The translations under genes and the position numbers were made by a program. From SHAN690 sp023262195 (GTDB taxonomy: Bacteria; Bacteroidota; Bacteroidia; Flavobacteriales_G; Salibacteraceae), in NCBI GenBank assembly GCA_038142005.1, contig JAYQJE010000006.1, positions 56,577 through 120,576 of the forward strand: 64,000 nucleotides of DNA, read 5' to 3'. The notes beneath the pieces were generated by a model that saw nothing but the letters and a program-made list of their open reading frames with translations, had not been told where the DNA came from and searched no databases. Below, piece by piece: positions 19,326 to 28,208 of the stretch; within the stretch, counting starts at the first letter, position 1, and every line of letters starts with the position of its first letter.

Positions 19326-19354
19326 AAGGTGGCAATACTATTGCCACCTTTTTT
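19326..19354 (+). terminator. Intrinsic terminator downstream of rho
   Basis: Perfect 11-bp stem (19326-19336 with 19340-19350, arms AAGGTGGCAAT and ATTGCCACCTT), 3-base loop ACT, and a T6 run at 19349-19354. Placed 25 bases after the rho stop. Confidence 0.88.
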
Positions 19355-19365
19355 ATCCTATTCGA

Positions 19366-19853
19366 ATGAAGCAGTACCAAAATATCGCCATCATAGCCGC
19401 ACTCACTGGTGTTATCGCCAAGATGACTTACTTCCTAACTCTTGCACCAAACGAGGCTTGGGATAATTATGTGCGCCTGTTTTATCTACTCGCTTTTTTA
19501 ATCGCGCTCTTTTTGGGCTTCGATCATTTAAGAAAAGGGCTACCCGTTCTGATTTCACCCATGATGTTAAAACAGGAATGAAAATCACTTCGATTTTTTC
19601 ACTTATCATTTCGATATTCACGTGGGTTTACTACAAGTGGATTGACCCAGAATATTTTGCCAATAGAATTTCAGAAGCTATGTCGCAGGCGCCCGAAGAA
19701 TCGATTGAAGCTGTAGAAACGAACGTATCCTTTATTTTCAATGCTTTCACGCACAGCACCATCACCTTATTTGGCATGATGGTGATTGGGTTTTTCTATA
19801 CCCTAATCGTGGTGTTAATTATGCGTGCGAAGCCCGAAATATTCGTTGGGTGA
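19366..19853 (+). CDS. DUF4199 membrane protein, frameshifted
   Basis: About 162 residues in the Bacteroidota DUF4199 family: four membrane helices, with the second half carrying the typical IDPEYFANRISEAMSQ segment after a helix and the final hydrophobic helix. The frame is lost near C3 19543-19545; one extra C gives LPRSDFTHDVKTGMKITSIF, the usual GL..GxxF-to-helix link. Function unknown; often next to glycosyltransferases in relatives. Its 3' end overlaps mpl, convergent, by 39 bases. Confidence 0.75.
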
Positions 19854-21204
19854 AGCCAATAGACCTTTGGCAAACTCATCTACATTCATTCCTCCAAAAT
19901 TTCCGGAGCTCATCAGTAACAAGTTGGTCTCACTAAAATCAAGGGATCTAAGCGCTTTTTGTAGCGCATCAGTTTTTGTATAGATCTCTAAATCGTCTCT
20001 TCCAAAAAGCTTCCCTTACATCCGTAAGGTTGATTGGCTCAAGTTTTTTATGTGCTATGGTTTCTTCTTTATAAAATACAATGGCTTTATCTGCCTTTTG
20101 CATGGTATTCTTGTATTCCATCAAAAACTCCTTGGTAAGACTACTAAACGTGTGCAGTTCCATGCGCCACTAGTTTTCGATTTGGCCATTGATCTTTCAC
20201 AGCATTTACCGTTGCCAAAAGTTTTGAGGGGGAATGAGCAAAGTCCTTATAAATTACTGATTGCGTATTTCGTGTGATTTCCTCTAGTCTACGGCTAGCG
20301 CCTTTGAAATCTTTTATCGAATCGAAAAAAATTGGGGTATCGATACCGAGTTGCTCGCAGATCAACCGTGCACCGTTAAGGTTTTGCAAGTTGTGCTCAC
20401 CAAATACAGAAATTTCATAGCTCTTATCATCCATTACAATGGCCGTGTTGCCATTATATATGATGTACTCTGGGGTGTCATAACCGTGCTTAGTTATTCC
20501 TGCACCATGGTTATTTATGATTTCATTTAAGGTATCATCTACTTTACAATAGACCAGCGTAGAATCTTCCGATAAGTCATCAACAAATTTGCTGAACTGA
20601 TCTTTATAGTTTTCCCAAGTTGGAAAAACATTGATATGATCCCAGGCGATACCGGAAATTAACGCCAATTGAGGATTATATAAATGGAACTTGGGCCTTC
20701 TATCAATTGGAGAACTTAGGTATTCATCTCCCTCCATTATTATGATAGGCGCATCAGATATTTTGACCATGGTTTCAAAACCTTCCAGCTGAGCTCCAAC
20801 CAAGTAGTCAAATTCAATTCCTTGTTTATTAAGGACGTGCAAAATCATAGAAGTGATCGTTGTTTTGCCATGGCTACCGGCAATAACTACGCGCTTTTTG
20901 TCTTTTGATTGCTCATAAATGAATTCGGGATAAGAGTAGACTTTTATCCCAACTTCCTGAGCTTTAATAAGTTCCGGGTTGTCAATTCGTGCATGCATAC
21001 CAAGAATAATTGCGTCCAAATCTTCAGTTATCCTGTCTGCATCCCAACCCATAGAATCTGGAAGTAACCCTGCTTTTTGAGCCGACCTCTACTTGGTTCA
21101 AAGATTTCATCATCCGAACCAGTAATTGTATGTCCTAATTGGTGCAATGCAAGTGCAAGGTTGTGCATGGCTGCACCGCCAATAGCTATGAAGTGGATTT
21201 TCAT
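19815..21204 (-). CDS. mpl: UDP-N-acetylmuramate:L-Ala-gamma-D-Glu-mDap ligase-like (Mpl), three frameshifts
   Basis: Mur-ligase family enzyme recycling cell-wall tripeptide in the cytosol. Corrected length about 463 residues. From ATG 21204: KIHFIAIGGAAMHNLALAL and TGSDDEIFEP (nucleotide site), ATP loop VVIAGSHGKTTITSMIL, DAPIIIMEGDEYLSSPIDRR, GIAWDHINVFPTWENY, FGEHNLQNLNGARL, YKDFAHSPSK, ELHTFSSL. Frame changes at T5 21074-21078, near 20158-20168 (two bases missing, K-L-V-A-C-M expected) and A5 20004-20008. With these the length is divisible by three and ends FGLRTHN. Motifs are all intact, so it is surely functional in the organism. Confidence 0.92.
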
Positions 21205-21357
21205 AAATTCCTGATTATAGAGCGAAATACCGTGAAAACGGCTGATTCACATCGGTGTTCAATGAATTATTGTGAACATTTTATTGTTATCGTCATTGAA
21301 CTGTGCTTCAAAAAACTTGACTCATTTGGTACATTCGCGCCACCTAATTCACCAACC

Positions 21358-22429
21358 ATGGCAGGAGTTTTAAATGCTCAGGAGGCACTAGAATTATTTG
21401 AAAAATCTAAGAAGGCTAAATTAGCCTATCCCGCAGTAAACGTAGTCAGCACCCAATCGGTGAATGCTGTGCTCGAGGCGGCAGCCAAGGCCAATTCACC
21501 CGTGATTATTCAATTTAGCAATGGCGGTGCGCTTTACTATGCAGGTAAGTCGTTGGATAATACGAATGAAAAAGCAGCTATTGCAGGGGCAATGGCTGGA
21601 GCTAAGCACGTGCATGAAATGGCAAAATTGTATGGTGTAGATGTGATTTTACACACCGATCATAGTGCAAGAAAACTACTGCCTTGGATAGATGGACTTT
21701 TAGATGCAGGTGAGGCTCATTTTAAAGAAACAGGACGCCCGCTATACACAAGTCATATGATTGATTTGAGCGAAGAGCCCATTGAAGACAATCTTAAGAC
21801 ATGTGGAATACCATAAGCGCATGTCGAAAATTGACATGATCCTTGAAATTGAACTGGGAGTAACTGGAGGCGAAGAAGATGGTGTGGATAATACGGATAT
21901 TGACAGTTCGAAGCTTTACACCCAGCCAGATGAAGTCGGCTACGCTTATAAGCTACTGAATGACGTTAGTCCAAACTTCACCATAGCTGCGGCCTTTGGT
22001 AATGTCCATGGAGTGTATAAGCCAGGCAATGTTCAATTAACTCCGGTCATTCTAAAGAACAGCCAAGACTTTATCAAAAGGACCTTTAACATAGAGCGCG
22101 AAAACCCTGTAAACTTTGTCTTTCATGGGGGATCTGGCTCAACCCGTGAGGAGATTAGAGAAGGAATCGACTATGGCGTGATCAAGATGAACATCGACAC
22201 GGATACACAGTGGGCATTTTGGGATGGAGTAAGGGCGTTTGAGGCGAGCAACCGAGATTATTTAAAAGCTCAGTTGGGGAATCCTGAAGGAGCTGACAAG
22301 CCGAACAAGAAGTATTATGACCCGAGAAAATGGCTCAGAGAAGGTGAGAAATCAATGGTTAGTCGTTTGATGAGTGCTTTTGAAGACTTAAATTCAATTG
22401 AGGCAAACAAACGGTTGAGTGAAGTCTAG
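21358..22429 (+). CDS. fbaA: Class II fructose-bisphosphate aldolase, frameshifted
   Basis: Zn-dependent aldolase of glycolysis/gluconeogenesis, cleaving fructose-1,6-bisphosphate. About 357 residues, of the E. coli FbaA class IIA type. Metal and active-site segments: VILHTDHSARKLLPW, SHMIDLSEEP, ELGVTGGEEDGVDN, AFGNVHGVYKPGNV, FHGGSGSTREEI and KMNIDTDTQW. The frame changes at 21799-21806, where two bases of a TG repeat appear lost; ...LKTCVEYHKRMSK restores the family spacing. The start is the ATG at 21358. Confidence 0.95.
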
Positions 22430-22431
22430 TC

Positions 22432-24709
22432 TCATCCATCTGAATTCGCTATAACGGCTTGTACCATCCTTATTTTACCATAACTGTATTTCCCGTCAAG
22501 CATTGCATAGACTTTATTTACTCCGGCATCCGTTAAGTTAGCGAAGGTTCTTGCAATTTCTTTCGTAGCCTCCTTATCTAAGAATTTGGTGATATCTAGG
22601 TCGCCAGATCCTATGAGTCTAGCCACATGACCTTCTATTGTGCTTGTAGCCATACCGCGTTTTTCTGCAACTTGATCTATTGTGAATCCTTGATCAATCA
22701 GTGATTTAGTCACCGTATAAGTCTCTCCTTTTTTAGACTTGAGTTTTGGTGCTCCATCTTTCTTTTTCTTACGCCTACCCGACTTTAATTTGGTGAACTT
22801 TTCACTTTTAGAAAATTCATTTTCAATAGTCTTTATCAATTTTGCTCGAAACTGCTTTAATTCCTCCGCTACCGATTTGTTGGTGCCAATTCCCTCTCCA
22901 TTAAGTATTGCTTCAAGCTTTAATTCAAGAGTGCGCAAATCGAGCATCTTTTTCACGATGAGGGCATCTAACTCATCAAGCTCGTTTAGATAAGTCTTCA
23001 TACGCGAGAATTGTGAAACCTCCTCTATATGAGTGAGTAGTTTATGCAGGATATCATTGAAAATTTCATTGTAATACCAACACCCTTTTCGAATGCGTTC
23101 TTGAAGTTTTGATGCGTTGTTTCCACGAAGAAGCCTAATTAACTGGCTTTGGAAGACCTGGGTGTTTTGTACTTGTGCCTCAAGCTTCTCCCGCATCAAA
23201 TCCAAGGCCGTGCGCATCTCTTCATCCTCGAATTCCAAACTAGAGTCTTTTCCTTTGAAACGCCAAGAATCTGACTAATAATGGGCTCAAAATGGAGGGT
23301 AGACACCACCAATTGTTCAGCATATTGCCGTTGCCCGTCCATCAGCTGTTGATCTAGCTGTGTTTGCGTGTTTTTTGTTTCACTGAACTGCACCACATTA
23401 ACATCAGATGTTATTGCATCAGATGAAATCTTAGTGTATAGAATGAGTCCATCTAAACTGCGTAATCGTGATAGTGCTACATACACTTGTCCTGGAGCAA
23501 ATGCTTGTCCAACGTCTATGATCGCTTTATCAAATGTTAAGCCTTGACTTTTATGCACGGTAATAGCCCAAGCCAGCTTGATGGGGTATTGCTTGAAATC
23601 ACCCACAACTTCCTCTTCTAATTTTTTGCTGATTTCGTTCAGCTTATATTTTCGATTTTCCCAAGTTACCATGCGTAAGGTGTACTCAACCCTATCGCCC
23701 TGCATCCTCACTTTAATTTTATCGCTTGACAGACTTGTAACCTCAGCTAACTTCCCATTGAAATAATCCTGATTTTGGGTGTCATTTTTTATAAACATCA
23801 CTTGTGCGCCAACTTTCAGCGTAATTTCCTCAGAAACAGGGTACATTGACTCCGGGAAGTCTTTGTTTACCTCAGCTTGATAGGTGAAGGTTTTGCCTTT
23901 CAATTTATTCAACTCCGTTTCATTAATTGCATCGGCTTTGCGGTTGTGCGTAGTGAGGTGTATTACACCCTTAGCCTCTGCTCTGTCCTCTTTCGCTAAG
24001 TAATGGCTGTTAAGCACCTCAATATCTCGAGCTGCGACTTTATTGTTTCTTAGATTATTCAGTATTTCAATAAAGGTGTCATCTTGCTGTCTGAATATCT
24101 TATCCAATTCGATGTAAACAAATCCTGATTGTTTGAGCGCGATCGATTGGAAAAACCATGCATTGTCATAATACTGGCCTAATTGTGTCCACCCTCTGTC
24201 ACGCACAATGGGCGGTAGCTGAAAGAGGTCACCAATTAGTAAAAGCTGCACCCCGCCAAAAGGAACATTGTAATTTCTACGGGCATGTTTTAGCCTGAAA
24301 TCGATGGCATCGAGCACATCGGCACGAAGCATACTCACTTCATCAATAATTAGTAGGTCGATGTCTCTTAAGACTTGTTTTCTCGCCTTGTTGAGTGGAT
24401 TTTTCCGCACAAGAGTATTGCGGGTGTAAAACGCCCCAGAAATTGAAAACTCACCCTCCACCATATCCGTTGGTATAAACGATCCCAGTGGCAATAAAAA
24501 TTGTGAGTGTATGGTAACACCTTTGGCATTAAGTGCTGCGATACCCGTAGGAGCTACAATAAGATGTGATTTATGGGTTTTCTGTGCTAGGTTTCTCAGA
24601 AAAGTTGTTTTACCTGTACCTGCTTTGCCGGTCAAAAAACGTGGCTCCGTGTATTATTTACAAAACGCGCAGCTGTACTGATGAGGTCTGTTGTTTCGAT
24701 GCTCGAAAG
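22432..24709 (-). CDS. PIF1-like helicase with C-terminal HTH domain, two frameshifts, start unresolved
   Basis: About 760 codons. SF1 helicase of the PIF1/RecD-like group: Walker A FLTGKAGTGKTTFLRNL, LIVAPTGIAALNA, Walker B LLIIDEVSMLRAD, GDLFQLPP, FRQQDDTFIEILNNLR, WAITVHKSQGLTFDKAI and YVALSRLRSLDGL. A C-terminal HTH_40 domain (GFTIDQVAEKRGMATSTIEG) follows a coiled-coil stretch. One base is missing at A6 24634-24639 and at T3 23254-23256. Upstream of Walker A the reading frame (SSIETTDLISTAARFVNNTR) has no ATG, GTG or TTG before an in-frame stop, so the start is missing or uses a rare codon. Confidence 0.85.
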
Positions 24710-25039
24710 TTAACAGAAATGCCTTTTTAGATTGGGGTTTTGATGAAATTCTGACTCTTATAGCTTCAGGAGTAAAATGATTTAAGGAATATGGTTAGTT
24801 AATGGTTTGATAAGCCATGTCCATGTAGTAAGTGCGTAGAGTAACCTAGTTGTTCAAAAACATGATTGTCGCGCTTGTTTTTGTCCTAAAAACGGGCTTA
24901 ATGTGAATTAGAACACCGATCTCATCCAATTGGTCAACAGTAAGAATTTTGCTAACCTTCATTCAAGTTATTAACAATTGCAACCCAGTAAACAGTGTGC
25001 TCGTACCACAGTAAAATTGATTGAAAAATTGCTCATTCT
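24710..25039. other. Intergenic, 330 bases, no feature seen
   Basis: AT-rich spacer between the divergent helicase and SiaC-like genes. No terminator hairpin, tRNA, inverted repeat or consensus promoter stood out. It must hold the promoters of both neighbours and possibly the missing helicase start. Confidence 0.5.
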
Positions 25040-25414
25040 ATGCAACCTTTAAATAAACTCGGAGACCAATTCAATCCATCGGTTTCTCTGGATTCGCAAT
25101 CTGGGAAATTGGTGATTTCGGGTAAGTCAATTCCACTTGACGAGCAGGAGTTTTTGGGAGATATTATGACCTGGTTGCAGCACTACATCAATCAACCTTC
25201 GGAAATCACAAGCTTAGAAATCAACCTCGAGTACCTAAACGGTAAATTAGTTCGAAGTCTCTTACGCATATTGAGCTTATTAAAGCAGCTCAATGATAGC
25301 GGAGGGAAAGTAAATGTAGATTGGACTATACCTGAAGAGGCTGAGGACCTTCAAGAGCTCAGCCAAGAAGTTTTGACGGATATGCATATTCCTCATACCA
25401 TTCGGTTAAACTAG
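25040..25414 (+). CDS. SiaC-like (DUF1987) protein lacking the phosphosite motif
   Basis: 124-residue protein of the SiaC/DUF1987 family, small regulators phosphorylated by SiaB-type kinases and acting on partner enzymes. The fold is recognisable: SLDSQSGKLVISGKSIPLDEQEF (in two parts), MTWLQHYINQP, EINLEYLN and VDWTIPEEAEDLQELSQE. In characterised members the Y-[FL]-N is followed by T-S-S, the phosphorylated loop; here it is G-K-L (LEYLNGKLVRSLLRI). No SiaB, SiaA or cyclase gene is nearby. Probably a diverged, non-phosphorylated paralog. Confidence 0.72.
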   Translation: MQPLNKLGDQFNPSVSLDSQSGKLVISGKSIPLDEQEFLGDIMTWLQHYINQPSEITSLEINLEYLNGKLVRSLLRILSLLKQLNDSGGKVNVDWTIPEEAEDLQELSQEVLTDMHIPHTIRLN

Positions 25415-25464
25415 CCAAATCTCAAGTAATTTCTCGGCCATTTCCCTACCTTGTTTCGGCTATG

Positions 25465-25472
25465 TATTTTCG
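25465..25472 (+). promoter_or_regulatory. TATTTTCG promoter-like box of the OmpH-like gene
   Basis: Seven of eight match to TAnnTTTG, ending four bases before the ATG at 25477. It supports that ATG as the true start. Confidence 0.35.
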
Positions 25473-25476
25473 CCTT

Positions 25477-26100
25477 ATGAAACAAACTATTGGCGCGGCC
25501 ATTTCTCTGACAATAATCTTATTCATTGCCAGCGCATGTGGCAGTTCAGATTCAAATTCAAACAACACTGATAATGCTGTGAAGTCAGGTGCTATGAATA
25601 GTGCCAATGGAGATAACCAAAGAAAAATCGCCTATGTGAATACCGATAGTTTGTTTGATCAGTATGAGCTGCGTGCTGAATTGGAAGAAGAGTTCATCGA
25701 GGAAAAACTGATGATGGAAAATCGTTTTAAGACCGAGGTAGACGCATTCGAGAAGGACTATAGAGATGCAGAGGCAGGAGCGGCACAACTAAGCCAGGAA
25801 GCCTTACAAATCTTGAGTATGAAATTGCAGCAGCGCGAGCAGGAGTTGATGGTTAAGAAACAAGAAATGGAAGGTCAACTCATGCAAAGCGAACAAGCTA
25901 AAAACGACCGGCTGTTTGAAGGATTGAGAACATTCTTAGATGAATATGCAGCTCAAAATGGCTATGATGTGATCTATGGATATAACGGGCTCGGAGATGT
26001 TCTTTACATGGATGCTAAATATGATATTACGACAGAAGTAGTCAAGGCGATAAATGATGAATATCAAAACAGTAAGACTGCAGACTCGGCAAGTGAATAA
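25477..26100 (+). CDS. OmpH/Skp-like lipoprotein
   Basis: Periplasmic chaperone-like protein of the OmpH family, which in E. coli (Skp) guards outer-membrane proteins. About 207 residues from the ATG at 25477. Lipoprotein signal ending FIASAC, a Ser/Asn-rich linker, then KIAYVNTDSLFDQYELRAEL and a long coiled coil (QREQELMVKKQEMEGQLMQ), ending NGYDVIYGYNGLGDVLYMD, the family's closing strand. The membrane anchor differs from soluble Skp but is common in Bacteroidota. Its stop overlaps the start of the DUF4924 gene by one base. Confidence 0.85.
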   Translation: MKQTIGAAISLTIILFIASACGSSDSNSNNTDNAVKSGAMNSANGDNQRKIAYVNTDSLFDQYELRAELEEEFIEEKLMMENRFKTEVDAFEKDYRDAEAGAAQLSQEALQILSMKLQQREQELMVKKQEMEGQLMQSEQAKNDRLFEGLRTFLDEYAAQNGYDVIYGYNGLGDVLYMDAKYDITTEVVKAINDEYQNSKTADSASE

Positions 26101-26660
26101 TGTTTATTGCGCTTAAATATCGAGAAACAAATATTGTGGAGTATGTGCTCTATGTGTGGCACATCGAAGAGCTTATTCGGTCTTTCAATTTTGATATTGA
26201 AGAAATCGAGGTCAATGTGATGCAAAAGTTCAATTTGAATGAAGCCGCACATGATAAGATGAAGCGATGGTATCAGGGCTTAATTCAGCAAATGACAGAG
26301 CAAGACATTAGAGAAAAAGGCCATCTGAGCGAGCTGAACGAATTGATGACTGAAATACAATATCTGCACCATAGCCTGATGACGGTTTATCAAGACAAGG
26401 AATATCAAACCTTAGCCGCACAAGCTGCACCCAGCATTGAAACCCTAAAGTCAAAGGGCGATGGCCGACACAGAACGGATATTGAAGTTGCGATGAATGG
26501 TCTTTTTGGAGTCTTGGTACTTAAACTTCGGAAGCGTCAAGTTTCAGAAGAGACTCAAGAAGCCATTAAATCCATTTCTACAATGATGGCAACTTTGGCG
26601 AACCATTACAAAAGCATGAAAAATGGTACGCTCTCTTTTCCTAAAGTGATTGAGAATTAA
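26100..26660 (+). CDS. DUF4924 protein
   Basis: 186-residue cytosolic, all-helical protein of the Bacteroidota DUF4924 family. Hallmarks: ALKYRETNIVEYVLYVWHIE, LIRSFNFDIEEIE and GRHRTDIEVAMNGLFGVLVL. Function unknown. Immediately follows the OmpH-like gene. Confidence 0.85.
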   Translation: MFIALKYRETNIVEYVLYVWHIEELIRSFNFDIEEIEVNVMQKFNLNEAAHDKMKRWYQGLIQQMTEQDIREKGHLSELNELMTEIQYLHHSLMTVYQDKEYQTLAAQAAPSIETLKSKGDGRHRTDIEVAMNGLFGVLVLKLRKRQVSEETQEAIKSISTMMATLANHYKSMKNGTLSFPKVIEN

Positions 26661-26669
26661 ATACGAAGG

Positions 26670-28148
26670 TCATCGCCTTAGCATCTTTTCTATCTCACCT
26701 GTATCATCCAACTTTTTCAACTCCTTTTCCAAATCCTTCGTGTCTTTACCGACCAATAATGAAACCTTGTTTTGAAGTTGAATAAGTTCATCAAGCGAGG
26801 CTTCGTATGCCTCTAATTCTATAATACTGATTGGCTCTATATTGTCATTTTCAATGAATGTCATAGTCTTACTATGGTCACTTTTCATTGACCTCATTCG
26901 AGCCGAGTAAGCCATATCATAAGCCTCATATAACTTGTCTTGCTTCTTCATAAACGTCTCATCATCCATGAGCTTCTTTTGCGTTTTATCAAGCATAGTC
27001 TTCTTTTCACCAACCGAACCCAACAAGCGATTTTGAGTTGCTCTATCTTTAATCATTTGCTCCACCATGGGAATCTGTTCACGCGGATAGTCTTCGTCTT
27101 TTTTGATGGTGCTTGACAAACGGTATAAACGCAACGCCTCCTCTAGGTTTTTCTCTTCTAAAGCTTTGTCTGCATTCGCGATATTGGATTGGTACTCTTT
27201 AAGTATCCTTTGCTCTTCCTGCCACTCAAGCATACCCTTTGGGGTTTCATTCCACGGCACAATCTTCTGTTCACAAACGAGGTATTTATTAGACTGCACT
27301 TCACCCTTCGTGATCATCATGGTAGGAATACTTGAGCCATGGATATTGCTTACAACAACTGTTCGTAAATCATTCCAAGAATTCATCAACGGAACCAAGG
27401 ATTCTTGATGACACATCTCTTTAATCACTCCATACTTTTCATCGTTGATTACCGCATTTGAATCGGGTAATTTCATCTTAGACCAAAAATCAGTAACAAA
27501 AGCCTCTTTATCATAACGATCTTTCTCAATGCCAGTTTCTAATTCGCGCACCACTCTAAAGGCTAATACGCCATGCTGATAGCGAGCAAGTTCTTGCATT
27601 CTCACCCCATCTTTACCTACGTAGGTAGTAGTCCACTCACCATCAAGCATGCCTTTAGAATCAAACGAACCAACCACATTTAATTCTTGATATTCGCCAA
27701 TACTGGCATCTAAAGGATTGTATTTGTATTCAAACTTTGAAGTAAATCGATCCCTTGTAAAAGATGCTGAGGCCACTTTTACGTATTTGTCATTCATGGT
27801 TAGCCTATGAGTCCATAAGCCGATTTTCATACCATCCTTCATTGGCCCTGTGCTGGTTTCCAAAGAATTTCCATCCAACCCTTTAATCGTAGCAACCCAA
27901 ATAGCCGACTTTTGGTCATCCTTATATGCGCCATTGATTAAGACATCGCATTCACCTCTCCCTGCTACCTCCATTGTATCTTTATAGGTGAATCGGCCAT
28001 TCCACAACTTCATGAGCTTATCATTCTCTATGTAATTATATTCTGCATAGCCATTAGCGTAAGCTCCTTTATAGGTCTGTGGAGACTGAGCATATGATAA
28101 GATGCCAATGAGCATGAGCATTAAGATAGAGATAGTTTTATTGAACAT
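26670..28148 (-). CDS. Secreted MORN-like repeat protein
   Basis: 492-residue protein with a signal peptide (ILMLMLIGILSYAQS). The N-terminal half has MORN-like beta-hairpin repeats (KLWNGRFTYKDTMEVAGRGE, GLWTHRL, GMLDGEWTTTY), then a helical part rich in Lys/Glu with coiled-coil potential (NADKALEEKNLEEALRLYR). Not a family I can name; similar layouts occur in Bacteroidota envelope proteins. Intact, complete. Confidence 0.6.
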   Translation of the reverse strand: MFNKTISILMLMLIGILSYAQSPQTYKGAYANGYAEYNYIENDKLMKLWNGRFTYKDTMEVAGRGECDVLINGAYKDDQKSAIWVATIKGLDGNSLETSTGPMKDGMKIGLWTHRLTMNDKYVKVASASFTRDRFTSKFEYKYNPLDASIGEYQELNVVGSFDSKGMLDGEWTTTYVGKDGVRMQELARYQHGVLAFRVVRELETGIEKDRYDKEAFVTDFWSKMKLPDSNAVINDEKYGVIKEMCHQESLVPLMNSWNDLRTVVVSNIHGSSIPTMMITKGEVQSNKYLVCEQKIVPWNETPKGMLEWQEEQRILKEYQSNIANADKALEEKNLEEALRLYRLSSTIKKDEDYPREQIPMVEQMIKDRATQNRLLGSVGEKKTMLDKTQKKLMDDETFMKKQDKLYEAYDMAYSARMRSMKSDHSKTMTFIENDNIEPISIIELEAYEASLDELIQLQNKVSLLVGKDTKDLEKELKKLDDTGEIEKMLRR

Positions 28149-28208
28149 AGATTCTAGATTATGTCTTCAAGTATAACGTATCTGACTTCAGCGAGCAAAT
28201 GGCTTAAA

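Noticed and set aside
21799..21806. Programmed frameshift in fbaA
   Set aside because: No slippery heptamer or downstream structure seen and dozens of other genes show similar breaks; sequence error is simpler.
24710..25039. Hidden small gene in the 330-base gap
   Set aside because: No open frame with plausible start and codon pattern found on either strand.
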